This document shows, in pieces, positions 17,573-27,303 of a DNA stretch of 51,271 bases. Within the stretch, counting starts at the first letter, position 1. Every line of letters starts with the position of its first letter. This DNA comes from Paracoccaceae bacterium (GTDB lineage: Bacteria; Pseudomonadota; Alphaproteobacteria; Rhodobacterales; Rhodobacteraceae), in the NCBI GenBank assembly GCA_016778765.1, contig JADHOV010000020.1:1-51271 (forward strand), written 5' to 3'. The notes below the pieces were generated by a model that saw only the letters and a list, made by a program, of their open reading frames with translations, was not told the origin of the DNA and did not search any database. Both the position numbers and the translations under genes were made by a program.

Positions 17573-19503
17573 AACGCCCCGTCTTGACACCCAAGCATAA
17601 CCTGAACCGGCGCAGCCTTGTGGTTGGCGCCCTGCAGCTGGGATTTGCAGGAGCGCTGGCCGCGCGTCTGCGCCATTTGCAAATCACCCAAGCCGATCAA
17701 TATCGCCTATTGGCCGACGAAAACAGAATTAACATCCGCCTGATTGCCCCTGAGCGTGGCGAAATTTACGACCGCAACGGCGTGTTCCTTGCGCGTAACG
17801 AACAAAGTTATCGTATCACATTGGTCAAAGAGGACGCCGGCGATGTACGCGAATTACTGCTGCAATTGGCGCAGCTTGTCACGTTAAGCGCAGAAGATAT
17901 AGAACGCAGCGTGTTAGAAACACAGCGCAGTGCGCCCTTTCTACCCGTCACGATCATTGATCGCGTCAGCTGGGAAGACATTGCCAAAGTGGCCATAAAT
18001 GCCCCATCTTTGCCCGGCATCACACCAGAGGTTGGGCTGTCTCGGCATTATCCTTTAGGTCCGAATTTTGCCCATATCGTGGGGTATGTTGGGCCGGTAA
18101 GTGACCGCGACCTTAATCGCGCTGAAGATCCAGATCCGCTGTTACGCATCCCACGCTTTCAAATCGGAAAAGTGGGCGTTGAAGCCAAATATGAAGAAGA
18201 TTTACGCGGACGCGCGGGCGCCAAACATGTCGAGGTAAACGCGCAAGGGCGCGTGATGCGCGAGCTAGAACGCCGCGAGGGTAATTCTGGGCGTAATATA
18301 CAGATCACCGTTGATGCAGGATTGCAGAATTATGTCCAGGCGCGGCTGGGTGATGAAAGCGCCTCAGCTGTCGTTATGGATTGCAACTCGGGCGATATTT
18401 TGGCGATTGCCTCTTCGCCAAGCTACGATCCGAACAAATTTGTCCGTGGTATTTCCTTTGATGATTATGGCCTGTTGCGCGATAATGACCATCGCCCTCT
18501 GGCCTCTAAAACCGTGCAAGATGCGTATCCGCCCGGCTCAACCTTCAAAATGGTCACCGCGCTTGCCGGCTTGGAAGATGGTATTTTAGATCCCAATGCG
18601 CGCGTGTTTTGCCCCGGCCATCTGGATGTTTCAAACCGGAAATTTCACTGCTGGAAAACAGGAGGGCATGGTCAAGTCAATTTAGAGCAATCCTTACGCG
18701 AAAGCTGTGATGTCTTTTATTATGATCTCGCTCTGAAACTGGGGATCGAAAAAATTTCTGCGATGGCAACAAAGCTGGGTATTGGCGTGAAACACAATAT
18801 TCCGATGTCGGCCGAAACTACGGGCCTCAGCCCAAATAAAGATTGGAAATTGATAAACCGCGGCTCAGAATGGGTGATCGGAGATACGGTCAACGCGTCA
18901 ATTGGCCAAGGCTTTGTGCTCAGTTCTCCACTACAATTGGCAGTGATGACCGCGCGTATTGCAAGCGGAAAGAATATTCAGGCGCGGCTGATAAAAGCCC
19001 AGGCCGGTGCAAAAATCACCGATCCAAAACCCGAATCTTTGGGTCTGAATGAAAACAATCTGCGGTTTCTACGCCGCGCCATGTATGAAGTGAGCAATAA
19101 TCGGCGTGGAACGGCATATGGATCGCGGATTATCGAGCAATCAATGCGCATGGCGGGCAAAACCGGCACCAGCCAAGTACGAAATATAACCGAAAGCGAG
19201 CGGCGCCGCGGCGTGTCCAAAAATGATGAGCTTGAATGGAACAAGCGTGACCATGCATTATTTGTGAATTTTGCGCCGTTTGATGCGCCAAAAATCGCTG
19301 TGGCCGTGGTGGTGGAACATGGTGGAAGCGGATCTGCAACAGCAGCGCCACTGGCGCGCGATATCACGCTGCAAGCCCTTTATGATGATTATCCGCCGCT
19401 TTCTGCCTATCCGACCAAAGATCGAGAGAAGATCAAACAGCAACAAGCTGATCTGCGCAAAACCATACCGCGATTAGAGCGGTTTCAGAAGGGCCGCGTA
19501 TGA
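17569..19503 (+). CDS. mrdA: Penicillin-binding protein 2 (elongation transpeptidase)
   Basis: A 644-aa class B penicillin-binding protein that cross-links peptidoglycan during cell elongation. It has an N-terminal membrane anchor (about 17-35), a dimerisation region starting at PERGEIYDRNG, the active-site serine S324 in PPGSTFKMV, the second motif SCD in RESCDVFYYD, and the third motif KTGT at 531-534. It overlaps mreD and rodA by 4 nt each, so it is translationally coupled to both. Confidence 0.96.
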   Translation: MKRPVLTPKHNLNRRSLVVGALQLGFAGALAARLRHLQITQADQYRLLADENRINIRLIAPERGEIYDRNGVFLARNEQSYRITLVKEDAGDVRELLLQLAQLVTLSAEDIERSVLETQRSAPFLPVTIIDRVSWEDIAKVAINAPSLPGITPEVGLSRHYPLGPNFAHIVGYVGPVSDRDLNRAEDPDPLLRIPRFQIGKVGVEAKYEEDLRGRAGAKHVEVNAQGRVMRELERREGNSGRNIQITVDAGLQNYVQARLGDESASAVVMDCNSGDILAIASSPSYDPNKFVRGISFDDYGLLRDNDHRPLASKTVQDAYPPGSTFKMVTALAGLEDGILDPNARVFCPGHLDVSNRKFHCWKTGGHGQVNLEQSLRESCDVFYYDLALKLGIEKISAMATKLGIGVKHNIPMSAETTGLSPNKDWKLINRGSEWVIGDTVNASIGQGFVLSSPLQLAVMTARIASGKNIQARLIKAQAGAKITDPKPESLGLNENNLRFLRRAMYEVSNNRRGTAYGSRIIEQSMRMAGKTGTSQVRNITESERRRGVSKNDELEWNKRDHALFVNFAPFDAPKIAVAVVVEHGGSGSATAAPLARDITLQALYDDYPPLSAYPTKDREKIKQQQADLRKTIPRLERFQKGRV

Positions 19504-20648
19504 GTTATCTTGAATACCGCGTTCGCTCGGTGCCCACTGGTCTGCGCAAAATCCTTTATTTAAACTGGCCTCTGACAATTTTAATCATCAGCATTGCTGG
19601 CTTTGGCTTTTTGATGCTTTATTCGGTGGCCGGCGGGTCGCTACAGCCTTGGGCAGAGCCCCAAATAAAACGCTTTGCGCTTGGGTTTTTGATCATGCTT
19701 GTGATCGCGATGACCCCGATCTGGGTCTGGCGCAACCTATCTTTCGTGGGATATACGCTCTCCCTTATCTTGTTGCTTTTGGTAGAATTATTTGGCGTAA
19801 AGGGCATGGGCGCCCAACGCTGGATTGATCTAGGCTTTATCCGCTTGCAACCCTCAGAACTTGCAAAAATCACATTGGTCATGGCCTTGGCCGCCTATTA
19901 TGACATGCTTCCCCGGGCGCGTATATCACGCCCGATTTGGGTGATTTTACCGCTGGGTCTTATCCTGCTGCCCACGTTGATCGTCTTGCGCCAGCCGGAT
20001 CTGGGTACCGCCTTGCTTTTGCTAATATCGGGCGGCGCTGTCATGTATCTGGCCGGGGTGCATTGGGGATATTTTTTATCGGTTATTGCCGCCGGGGTTG
20101 GGTTGGTGACGGCCGTTTTTCAAAGCCGTGGGAAAGCTTGGCAAATTTTGGAAAACTATCAATATAGGCGTATCGACACGTTTTTAGACCCCGCCAGCGA
20201 TCCTTTGGGCGCCGGCTATCACATCACTCAATCCAAAATCGCGCTGGGATCTGGCGCATGGACGGGCCGCGGTTTTATGCAGGGCACCCAATCTCAATTA
20301 AACTTCCTGCCTGAAAAACATACAGATTTTATTTTCACAACGCTCGCCGAAGAATTTGGCTTTATCGGCGGCCTGTCGCTTCTGGCCATGTATGTGGCTA
20401 TATTAATGATCTGTTTGATTGCCGCTTTGCGCAGCATTGATCGGTTTTCTAGCTTGCTGATCCAAGGCATCTCTGTCACATTTTTCCTGTTTTTTGCCGT
20501 TAATATGTCAATGGTGATGGGGATGGCACCGGTGGTGGGCGTGCCCCTACCTTTGGTAAGCTATGGTGGCTCTGCAATGCTGGTTTTATTGGTAGGTTTT
20601 GGGCTAATTCAGTCTGCACATGTGCATCGACCAAGGGAAAAATTATGA
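19500..20648 (+). CDS. rodA: Rod shape-determining glycosyltransferase RodA
   Basis: The protein is 382 aa, with about ten membrane segments, of the SEDS family. RodA polymerises lipid II glycan strands together with PBP2. Typical stretches are GAQRWIDLGF, RLQPSELAKI, RQPDLGTALLLL, EKHTDFIFTTLAEEFGF and PLVSYGGSAML near the end. It overlaps both mrdA and the downstream ghrA by 4 nt. Confidence 0.96.
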   Translation: MSYLEYRVRSVPTGLRKILYLNWPLTILIISIAGFGFLMLYSVAGGSLQPWAEPQIKRFALGFLIMLVIAMTPIWVWRNLSFVGYTLSLILLLLVELFGVKGMGAQRWIDLGFIRLQPSELAKITLVMALAAYYDMLPRARISRPIWVILPLGLILLPTLIVLRQPDLGTALLLLISGGAVMYLAGVHWGYFLSVIAAGVGLVTAVFQSRGKAWQILENYQYRRIDTFLDPASDPLGAGYHITQSKIALGSGAWTGRGFMQGTQSQLNFLPEKHTDFIFTTLAEEFGFIGGLSLLAMYVAILMICLIAALRSIDRFSSLLIQGISVTFFLFFAVNMSMVMGMAPVVGVPLPLVSYGGSAMLVLLVGFGLIQSAHVHRPREKL

Positions 20649-21577
20649 CCACACACATCCTTTTTAAAGGTGGCCCAAACAGTTGGGAAGACTATGAAAT
20701 CCCCCTCAGCAACGCGCTTCAGAAAACAGGGCTGGAGTATCATCTTGCTGAGGATATTTCCCCCGAGCAGGTAGATTATATCGTTTACGCGCCAAGCAGC
20801 AGATTGCACGATTTTAAGCCCTACATTCGCTGTAAAGCCGTGCTGTGTTTATGGGCAGGGGTGGAAACCATCATTGGCAATAAAAGCCTGACGATGCCGC
20901 TGACCAGAATGGTTGATAGTGGCATGACCCAAGGCATGGTCGAATGGGTGACAGGGCATGTGCTTCGCCATCATTTGGGAACGGATGCGCATGTGCTTGG
21001 TCAAGATGGTCTCTGGCGCAGCGCCATACCACCTTTGGCCAAGGATCGCATAGTTACTGTTTTAGGCCTTGGAGCTTTGGGCGCGGCCTGCGCAACCACG
21101 CTGGCGGGTTTGGGGTTTTCGGTTCGCGGATGGAGTCGGAGGCCAAAAACCATTGAGAATATCACAACGTTTCATGGCGAAGACGGGTTTAACCAAGCGC
21201 TCCAAGACACCGAAATAATCGTATTGCTTTTGCCCTCCACGCCAGAAACGGCAAACACGCTAGATGCTGACGCCTTTTCAAAAATGGCCCCGGGTGCGGT
21301 TGTCATCAACCCCGGGCGCGGCCCCTTGATCGACGATGAGGCGCTTTTACAGGCGCTTGACTCAGGCCAGTTGAGCCATGCCACTTTGGACGTATTTCGC
21401 GAAGAGCCTTTGCCGGTAACGCATCAGTTTTGGGCCCATCCCAAGATCACAGTCACACCCCATATTGCCTCAGCCACGCGCATTGAAACCGCATGCACCG
21501 TTATCGTTGAAAACATCCAGCGCGGCGAGGCCAGCCTGCCCTTCTTGCATCTGGCCGATGCAGCAGCTGGCTATTAG
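20645..21577 (+). CDS. ghrA: Glyoxylate/hydroxypyruvate reductase A
   Basis: This 310-aa D-2-hydroxyacid dehydrogenase of the GhrA subgroup reduces glyoxylate and hydroxypyruvate with NAD(P)H. It carries the nucleotide motif GLGALGAACATTL, the arginine region NPGRGPLIDDEAL, the acid in DVFREEPLP and the catalytic histidine in TPHIASATR. Its ATG overlaps the rodA stop by 4 nt, so a metabolic gene is coupled to the rod-shape operon. A short inverted repeat AACCC/GGGTT lies after its stop, before the convergent formate dehydrogenase gene. Confidence 0.9.
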   Translation: MTTHILFKGGPNSWEDYEIPLSNALQKTGLEYHLAEDISPEQVDYIVYAPSSRLHDFKPYIRCKAVLCLWAGVETIIGNKSLTMPLTRMVDSGMTQGMVEWVTGHVLRHHLGTDAHVLGQDGLWRSAIPPLAKDRIVTVLGLGALGAACATTLAGLGFSVRGWSRRPKTIENITTFHGEDGFNQALQDTEIIVLLLPSTPETANTLDADAFSKMAPGAVVINPGRGPLIDDEALLQALDSGQLSHATLDVFREEPLPVTHQFWAHPKITVTPHIASATRIETACTVIVENIQRGEASLPFLHLADAAAGY

Positions 21578-21623
21578 CCAACCCGCGCAGCAATGGGTTC
21601 AGAAAACACTCAATCGGCATGCT

Positions 21624-24407
21624 TCATTCGGCAGCAACCGAGCTGTCTTCTGCTTTTTCAACGCGCACGGCGCTAAATTTAAATTCCGGAATTTTTCCAA
21701 AAGGATCCACCGCGGGATTGGTCAGTATATTGGCTGCCGCTTCCACAAAGGCAAAGGGTAAAAACACCATATCCTCGGCCACAGCGCGATCTGCGCGCGC
21801 CATGATCACCAAACTTCCACGTTTGGTGCTCAGCCGCACCATCCCCCCCGGTGAAACCTGCATTTTTAGCAGGGTTTTTGGGTGCATGGAACAATTGGCC
21901 TCGGGCTCAACCGCATCCAGAACTTTTGCCCGCCGGGTCATCGAACCGGTATGCCAATGCTCCAATTGCCGCCCTGTGGTCAAAATCATCGGATATTCAG
22001 CATCGGGCACATCATCCGGGGCGATAACATGCGCAGGAGTGAAGCGGGCACGCCCATCCGCGCGCGGAAACCCATCGCCAAACACGATGCTTTGGCCCGG
22101 ATCCTCTGGACTTAACGAGGGGTATGTCACGGCATTTTCTGACTCCAGCCGATCCCATGTAATATTATTCAGCGAGCCCATATTCAGCTTCATTTCAGCA
22201 AAAACCTCTTTGGGGCTGGTATAGCTCCAATCCAGCCCAAGACGTTTTGCCAATTCGGTTTCAATCCACCAATCTTCCTTTGCCTCGCCCGGGGGCGGCA
22301 CTGCAGGGCGCCCCATTTGCACTTGCCGGTTGGTATTGGTCACGGTCCCCGCTTTTTCCGCAAAAGCGCTGGCCGGCAAAATCACATCGGCATAATTCGC
22401 GGTTTCAGTCAGGAAAATATCCTGCACGACCAAATGCGACAGTTTGGCCAATGCATGACGAGCATGTTCGACATCCGGGTCAGACATTGCGGGGTTTTCC
22501 CCCAAAATATACATGCCATGAATATCCCCATCGTGAACCGCATCCATAATTTCTGTCACGGTAAGGCCTTTTTCTGCCGAAAAATCATCCGAGTTCCAAA
22601 CAGAGGTAAATGCGCTGCGCACGCCATCATCCGTGACGGTTTGATAATCGGGTAGAAACATTGGGATCAAGCCGGCATCCGAAGCGCCTTGTACATTATT
22701 CTGGCCGCGCAAAGGATGCAAACCCGAGCCGGGCCGCCCAACTTGGCCCGTCATCAGCGCCAGGGAAATCAAACAGCGGCTGTTATCCGTACCATGGATA
22801 TGCTGCGACACGCCCATACCCCAGAAAATCATACCCGCCTTTGCACCGGCAAAGCAACGCGCCACAGCGCGCAAAGTCTCCGCGTCAATGCCACAAATGC
22901 CCGCCATTTTTTCGGGGCTGAAATCTTTCAAATGGGCTTTTTCCGCCTCCCAATTCTCGGTATAGGCTTCGATATATTGCTGGTCGTAAAGCTCTTCTTC
23001 AACGATCACATGCATGATCGCATTCAGCATCGAGACATCCGCGCCGGGACGGAATTGCAGCATATGCGTCGCAAAACGCTTCAAAGCCTGCCCGCGAGGA
23101 TCCATCACAATCAGCTTGCCGCCGCGTTTGGTAAATTGTTTGAAATATGTGGCGGCAACGGGATGGTTTTCAATCGGGTTGGCGCCAATCACAATCGCCA
23201 CATCGGCATTTTCAATTTCGTTAAACGTCGCAGTAACCGCGCCCGATCCAACATTTTCCAAAAGTGCCGACACCGAAGAGGCATGGCACAGCCGCGTGCA
23301 GTGATCAACATTGTTATGGCCAAAGCCCTGACGGATCATTTTCTGGAACAAATACGCCTCTTCATTGGTGCATTTGGCGCTGCCAAACCCGGCCACGGCC
23401 CGCCCACCATGCCCAGATCGTAGGTTGAGCAAGCCAGAAGCCGCCGCGTCTAGCGCCTCATCCCAACTGGCTTCGCGGAATACCTCCTGCCAATCATCAG
23501 GGCTCACATTCAAACCTTTTGCAGGAGCATCATCACGGCGAATGAGCGGTTTGGTCAGACGGTGGCTGTGATGGATATAATCAAACCCAAAGCGGCCCTT
23601 GACGCAAAGACGCCCCTCATTGGCTGGCCCATTTATTCCTTCAACAAATTTCACTTTATCGTTTTTAACCTTCAAGCTGATCTGACAGCCGACACCGCAG
23701 AAGGGGCATATACTGTCCACCTCCCGGTCATAATCTTGGCTATCGCCGGTTTGATCCTCATCAAGCACAGTGGCGGGCATTAAGGCGCCAGTGGGGCAGG
23801 CTTGCACGCATTCGCCGCACGCAACGCAAGTGCTGTCACCCATCGGATCGGCAAAATCAAACGTGGGATAACTGTCATGGCCGCGCCCAGCCATACCAAT
23901 CACATCGTTCACTTGCACTTCGCGGCAGGCGCGCACGCACAACCCGCATTGAATGCACGCATCCAGGTTCACCCGCATCGCCAGATGACTGTCATCCAAT
24001 AAAGGAACCCGCTCAGGCTCCAACGCGGGCAACCGGCTGTCTTGCACCGCATGCAGATCGGCCATATCCCATAAATGGCTCGATTTATCACGGGCCTCTT
24101 CCCGGGCCGGTTGATCGGCAAGCAGCATTTCAACAACCATTTTCTGCGCAGAACTGGCGCGCTGAGAATTCGTTCTCACCACCATTCCTTCTTGCGGCTC
24201 GCGGATACAAGAGGCGGCCAGCGTGCGCTCTCCTTCGATTTCCACCATACAGGCGCGACAATTGCCATCCGGCCGATAGCCAGGCGCAGGTTTGTGGCAC
24301 AAATGCGGGATCACCAATCCTTGACCATTGGCCACTTCCCAAATGGTCATACCCGGCGCAGCGGAAGCCGGCTGCCCGTCAAGCGTAAAATGAATGGTGT
24401 CAGACAT
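21624..24407 (-). CDS. fdhA: Formate dehydrogenase alpha subunit (Mo-bisPGD, cysteine type)
   Basis: A 927-aa molybdopterin enzyme that oxidises formate to CO2. From the N-terminus: a plant-type [2Fe-2S] domain (C37, C50, C53, C67), two [4Fe-4S] sites (C151, C154, C157, C161 and C194, C197, C200, C204), the CPFCGVGC cluster (C234, C237, C241, C268) and the catalytic domain with active-site C374-H375. Cysteine rather than selenocysteine occupies the active site. The C-terminal pterin domain ends with the LTTGRQLEHWHTGSMTRR motif. It has no signal, so it is cytoplasmic. Usual partners (FdsB, FdsG, FdhD) are not adjacent, so its electron acceptor is unclear. Confidence 0.93.
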   Translation of the reverse strand: MSDTIHFTLDGQPASAAPGMTIWEVANGQGLVIPHLCHKPAPGYRPDGNCRACMVEIEGERTLAASCIREPQEGMVVRTNSQRASSAQKMVVEMLLADQPAREEARDKSSHLWDMADLHAVQDSRLPALEPERVPLLDDSHLAMRVNLDACIQCGLCVRACREVQVNDVIGMAGRGHDSYPTFDFADPMGDSTCVACGECVQACPTGALMPATVLDEDQTGDSQDYDREVDSICPFCGVGCQISLKVKNDKVKFVEGINGPANEGRLCVKGRFGFDYIHHSHRLTKPLIRRDDAPAKGLNVSPDDWQEVFREASWDEALDAAASGLLNLRSGHGGRAVAGFGSAKCTNEEAYLFQKMIRQGFGHNNVDHCTRLCHASSVSALLENVGSGAVTATFNEIENADVAIVIGANPIENHPVAATYFKQFTKRGGKLIVMDPRGQALKRFATHMLQFRPGADVSMLNAIMHVIVEEELYDQQYIEAYTENWEAEKAHLKDFSPEKMAGICGIDAETLRAVARCFAGAKAGMIFWGMGVSQHIHGTDNSRCLISLALMTGQVGRPGSGLHPLRGQNNVQGASDAGLIPMFLPDYQTVTDDGVRSAFTSVWNSDDFSAEKGLTVTEIMDAVHDGDIHGMYILGENPAMSDPDVEHARHALAKLSHLVVQDIFLTETANYADVILPASAFAEKAGTVTNTNRQVQMGRPAVPPPGEAKEDWWIETELAKRLGLDWSYTSPKEVFAEMKLNMGSLNNITWDRLESENAVTYPSLSPEDPGQSIVFGDGFPRADGRARFTPAHVIAPDDVPDAEYPMILTTGRQLEHWHTGSMTRRAKVLDAVEPEANCSMHPKTLLKMQVSPGGMVRLSTKRGSLVIMARADRAVAEDMVFLPFAFVEAAANILTNPAVDPFGKIPEFKFSAVRVEKAEDSSVAAE

Positions 24408-24704
24408 GAGATGCCTCCTTAATCTGTTATCTTTCTACACCATAGCCACCGCAAAAAGAGAGCGCCAATCCCGACACTGGGGCATGTTTTTGCGCCAAGC
24501 CTGTTTCCGATAGGCGACATTTTTTACGATTTGTCCCCGTTTAACGCACCCAGTAATGATGTTTTTTTGCATGGAAAAAAAGCGCAAATCAAACAAAACA
24601 CGCATCAGAAAACCGCTAAACCCCCTCTCACAGATTGCTTAGATAAGGGTTTCCTTCCTGTCGCTTTCATGATTTCATCGCAGGCTTCGAATAAGGAAGT
24701 CACA
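24408..24704. other. Divergent intergenic region, formate dehydrogenase / phosphatase-like gene
   Basis: These 297 bases should hold promoters for both directions. I see the AAGGAAG ribosome site of the rightward gene and A/T-rich runs near 24555-24575, but no clear promoter, operator or RNA gene. Confidence 0.35.
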
Positions 24705-25361
24705 ATGCAAACGGTCACAATCATACGCCATGGCCAGGCCAATACCGGCGCCCGCGACGAGGCCAGCTATGACAAGTTGAGCGCGCTTGGGCATCAGCAA
24801 GCGCGCTGGCTTGGTGCGCATCTAAAAGATACATCTATGCCGTTTCAAAAGATCATTTCGGGAACTTTAAAGCGCCAAATCGAAACCGCCAAAGGCGTGA
24901 ATCAATTTGATCTGCCCCATCTGCAGGATGCCCGTTTAAACGAGCTAAATTATTTCGGCATGGCAGACTGTCTAAAGCGCGCGCATAACATTCCATATCC
25001 TGAAACCCAAACCGCTTTTGCACAGCATCTGCAAACCATGCTTGAATATTGGAAAGCCGACAAATTGGATCCAGCTTTGGAAAGCTATACCTCTTTCCAT
25101 CAGCGCATTAGATCGGTGATTTTAGAAGGTTTGGCCTCACAAACGCCTAGCTTATTGGTATCCTCAACAGGCGTTATCGCATCATTAGCGGGCGACACGC
25201 TGAACACTGACGCAGCGCATCGTGTCAAATTATTTATGGCGGTTGGTCATACCAGCCTGAGCCAATTTCAACTTATCAATGCAGATCTTACGCTCACCCA
25301 ATTTGGGGCAAAGCCGCATCTGGAACCTGCCGATCGAACCAATGCCCAAACCTATATTTAG
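24705..25361 (+). CDS. Histidine phosphatase (phosphoglycerate mutase-like) protein
   Basis: The protein is 218 aa, starting MQTVTIIRHGQANTG, where the RHG histidine is the one phosphorylated in this superfamily; the second histidine is in VGHTSLSQF. Many members remove phosphate from small metabolites. The ATG at 24705 after AAGGAAG puts the RHG motif at the expected place; the open frame upstream is extended by chance. It ends 7 nt before the saccharopine dehydrogenase gene, so the two are probably co-transcribed. The substrate is unknown. Confidence 0.82.
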   Translation: MQTVTIIRHGQANTGARDEASYDKLSALGHQQARWLGAHLKDTSMPFQKIISGTLKRQIETAKGVNQFDLPHLQDARLNELNYFGMADCLKRAHNIPYPETQTAFAQHLQTMLEYWKADKLDPALESYTSFHQRIRSVILEGLASQTPSLLVSSTGVIASLAGDTLNTDAAHRVKLFMAVGHTSLSQFQLINADLTLTQFGAKPHLEPADRTNAQTYI

Positions 25362-25368
25362 GTAAAAA

Positions 25369-26433
25369 ATGACTCATTTATGGCTACGCGCCGAACAACG
25401 CGCCAATGAACAACGGGTGCCGCTGACTCCAAAAGGGGCACAGCATTTAAGAAATATGGGGATGAACATCACGGTTGAGGCAAGCGATAAACGCTGCTTT
25501 AGCACGGATGACTATGCCAAAGCCGGCTGCCAAATCGCGGATCACGCCAGCTGGTTGGACGCCCCGCGCGACGCGTTCATATTGGGATTAAAAGAATTAC
25601 CTCAAACCAAAGACACCCTGCTTCATCGCCACATTATGTTCGGCCATGCCTTCAAAGGCCAACATGCTGGGCAGGCTCTTTTAAACAGGTTCAAAGCCGG
25701 GGGCGGGCTTTTGCTGGATCTTGAATATCTGGTTGATACCAAGAACCGGCGCGTTGCAGCTTTTGGCTATTGGGCTGGTTATGCCGGGGCCGCTGTGGCG
25801 CTGAAATGTTGGGCGGCGCAAGAACGCGGCAAGATTTGCCAAAAGTTAGACGCATATCAAAATAATCAGGCGCTGCTGAATGATCTTCGTCAGACGCTTT
25901 CTGGGGTGAAGATGGCCCCCCCCACGGGCTTGGTGATCGGGGCTTTGGGACGCGTGGGGGCCGGGGTAAGCGATTTATGCGATGCGCTGGGCCTGAAAAT
26001 CACCAAATGGGATTTAGACGACACGGCAGGACGCGCTGAATTTCCACAGATCTTGCAACATTCCATTCTGTTCAATTGTATCTTAGCGCAGCCCGGCGCA
26101 CCCGTGTTTTTGGATAAGACAAGCGTGGCGCAACCCCGTTTGCTGCGCGTGGTGGCAGATATCGCTTGCGACCCAGATAGCGATTACAACCCGCTACCTA
26201 TTTACACGCAGGCCACCGATTGGGACAAACCAGCGCAGCGGATCGCAAAGACTCCGTTATTAGACGTGATGGCCATCGACAATCTGCCATCGCTTTTACC
26301 CCGCGAAAGCTCTGAAGATTTTGCCCAGCAATTGCGGCCCTATTTAGAGCAGCTCTTGGCAGAAAACTCAGATGAAAATAGCGTTTGGAGCCGTGCCAAA
26401 ACGACATATCGCCACCATATTGCACAGCTTTAG
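25369..26433 (+). CDS. Saccharopine dehydrogenase (NAD+, L-lysine-forming)
   Basis: The protein is 354 aa and resembles yeast Lys1, which interconverts saccharopine with lysine and 2-oxoglutarate. The catalytic lysine and histidine are recognisable in LGLKELP and MFGHAFKGQ, and the NAD site in GLVIGALGRVGAGVSD. In bacteria lacking the aminoadipate route it could serve lysine breakdown, or work on another opine-like compound. It follows the phosphatase-like gene by 7 nt. Confidence 0.85.
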   Translation: MTHLWLRAEQRANEQRVPLTPKGAQHLRNMGMNITVEASDKRCFSTDDYAKAGCQIADHASWLDAPRDAFILGLKELPQTKDTLLHRHIMFGHAFKGQHAGQALLNRFKAGGGLLLDLEYLVDTKNRRVAAFGYWAGYAGAAVALKCWAAQERGKICQKLDAYQNNQALLNDLRQTLSGVKMAPPTGLVIGALGRVGAGVSDLCDALGLKITKWDLDDTAGRAEFPQILQHSILFNCILAQPGAPVFLDKTSVAQPRLLRVVADIACDPDSDYNPLPIYTQATDWDKPAQRIAKTPLLDVMAIDNLPSLLPRESSEDFAQQLRPYLEQLLAENSDENSVWSRAKTTYRHHIAQL

Positions 26434-26466
26434 CACGCGACACTAGAAGGCTTCCCCAGATTGAGC

Positions 26467-26565
26467 CTACAAAGTCTGCAAGATTGCTTGAATGGCCCCG
26501 GCGATCAAGAAAGACATCGCGCACAACGCAGCCCAGATTCGTCTATTGATGCGGCTTAAGCACAA
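26467..26565 (-). CDS. Possible 32-residue hydrophobic peptide (unproven)
   Basis: Downstream of the SDR gene, on the same strand, a TTG at 26565 opens a 32-codon frame with a basic start (SRINRR) and one hydrophobic run, WAALCAMSFLIAGAIQAIL, long enough to cross a membrane. The ribosome site (AGAGAC) is poor and there is no ATG at the start. It could be a small membrane protein or chance. Confidence 0.2.
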   Translation of the reverse strand: MCLSRINRRIWAALCAMSFLIAGAIQAILQTL

Positions 26566-26574
26566 AGTCTCTGG

Positions 26575-27303
26575 CTAAAAAAGCCGGTAATACAGCCAGT
26601 CTGGCAGAAAATTTGCTGCGCGGAACAGTAGGCTAAAGAAGGTTGGAAAACTCTTTTTAAACCGGTGGCTCTGCATATGGGCCAACATGATCTTAGCAGC
26701 CTGCTCCGGCGGCATAATATAAGGCATGTTAAACTTATTTTTATCGGTCAGGCGGGTTTTGATAAATCCAGGGTTTGCCAATTGGACGCACACACCGCTC
26801 TGCCTGAGATCGCAATAAAGCGATTCAGCCAAGGTCATCACGCCCGCCTTTGACGCATTATATCCAATCGCGCTTGGCAATCCGCGAAACCCGCCAATAC
26901 TGCCGGTAATCACAATATGCCCGCTATCCTTGGCAACAAATTGCGGCACAACTTGCCCCAAAACCCGAGCCGCGCCAGTGAAGTTAACATCACACATGGC
27001 AATGGTCTGCTCGACATGCCACGCTTGCGCCGCAAAAGGCCAATACACGCCCGCCAAATAAACCAAACCATCCAGTGACCCGGCGGCCTGGGCGGCGCGC
27101 TCAACGCTGCCCATATCACGCACATCAATCGGAACCACCTCGGCCTGCCCGGGCAAGCTTTCCGCCAGTGCATGCAAAGCCTCTTCGTTGCGCGCCGATA
27201 AAATCAAATCTGCGCCGGCGGCGCTGAGCTCATGCGCTAAAGCGGCGCCCAAGCCTTCGCTCGCACCAATCAGCCAATACCGCTTAGATTTAAAATCTCT
27301 CAT
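26575..27303 (-). CDS. Short-chain dehydrogenase, last gene of the RpoE-linked operon
   Basis: A classical SDR of 242 aa with the cofactor motif GASEGLGAALA near the N-terminus, the NxAG-like segment YLAGVYWP, the catalytic serine in ITGSIGG and tyrosine/lysine in YNASK. Its start overlaps the MFS gene stop by 4 nt. Its place matches the SDR at the end of the sigma-E-dependent operon RSP_1091-1087 of Rhodobacter sphaeroides. The substrate is unknown, possibly a lipid intermediate. Confidence 0.87.
   Translation of the reverse strand: MRDFKSKRYWLIGASEGLGAALAHELSAAGADLILSARNEEALHALAESLPGQAEVVPIDVRDMGSVERAAQAAGSLDGLVYLAGVYWPFAAQAWHVEQTIAMCDVNFTGAARVLGQVVPQFVAKDSGHIVITGSIGGFRGLPSAIGYNASKAGVMTLAESLYCDLRQSGVCVQLANPGFIKTRLTDKNKFNMPYIMPPEQAAKIMLAHMQSHRFKKSFPTFFSLLFRAANFLPDWLYYRLF

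Noticed and set aside
23280-23300. Selenocysteine at the formate dehydrogenase active site
   Set aside because: The active-site codon is a plain cysteine codon (C374) and no in-frame TGA occurs.
22689-23423. Long open frame (244 codons) antisense to the formate dehydrogenase gene
   Set aside because: It lies wholly inside a well-supported gene, has no ribosome site and no family-like motifs; it mirrors the codon bias of the real gene.
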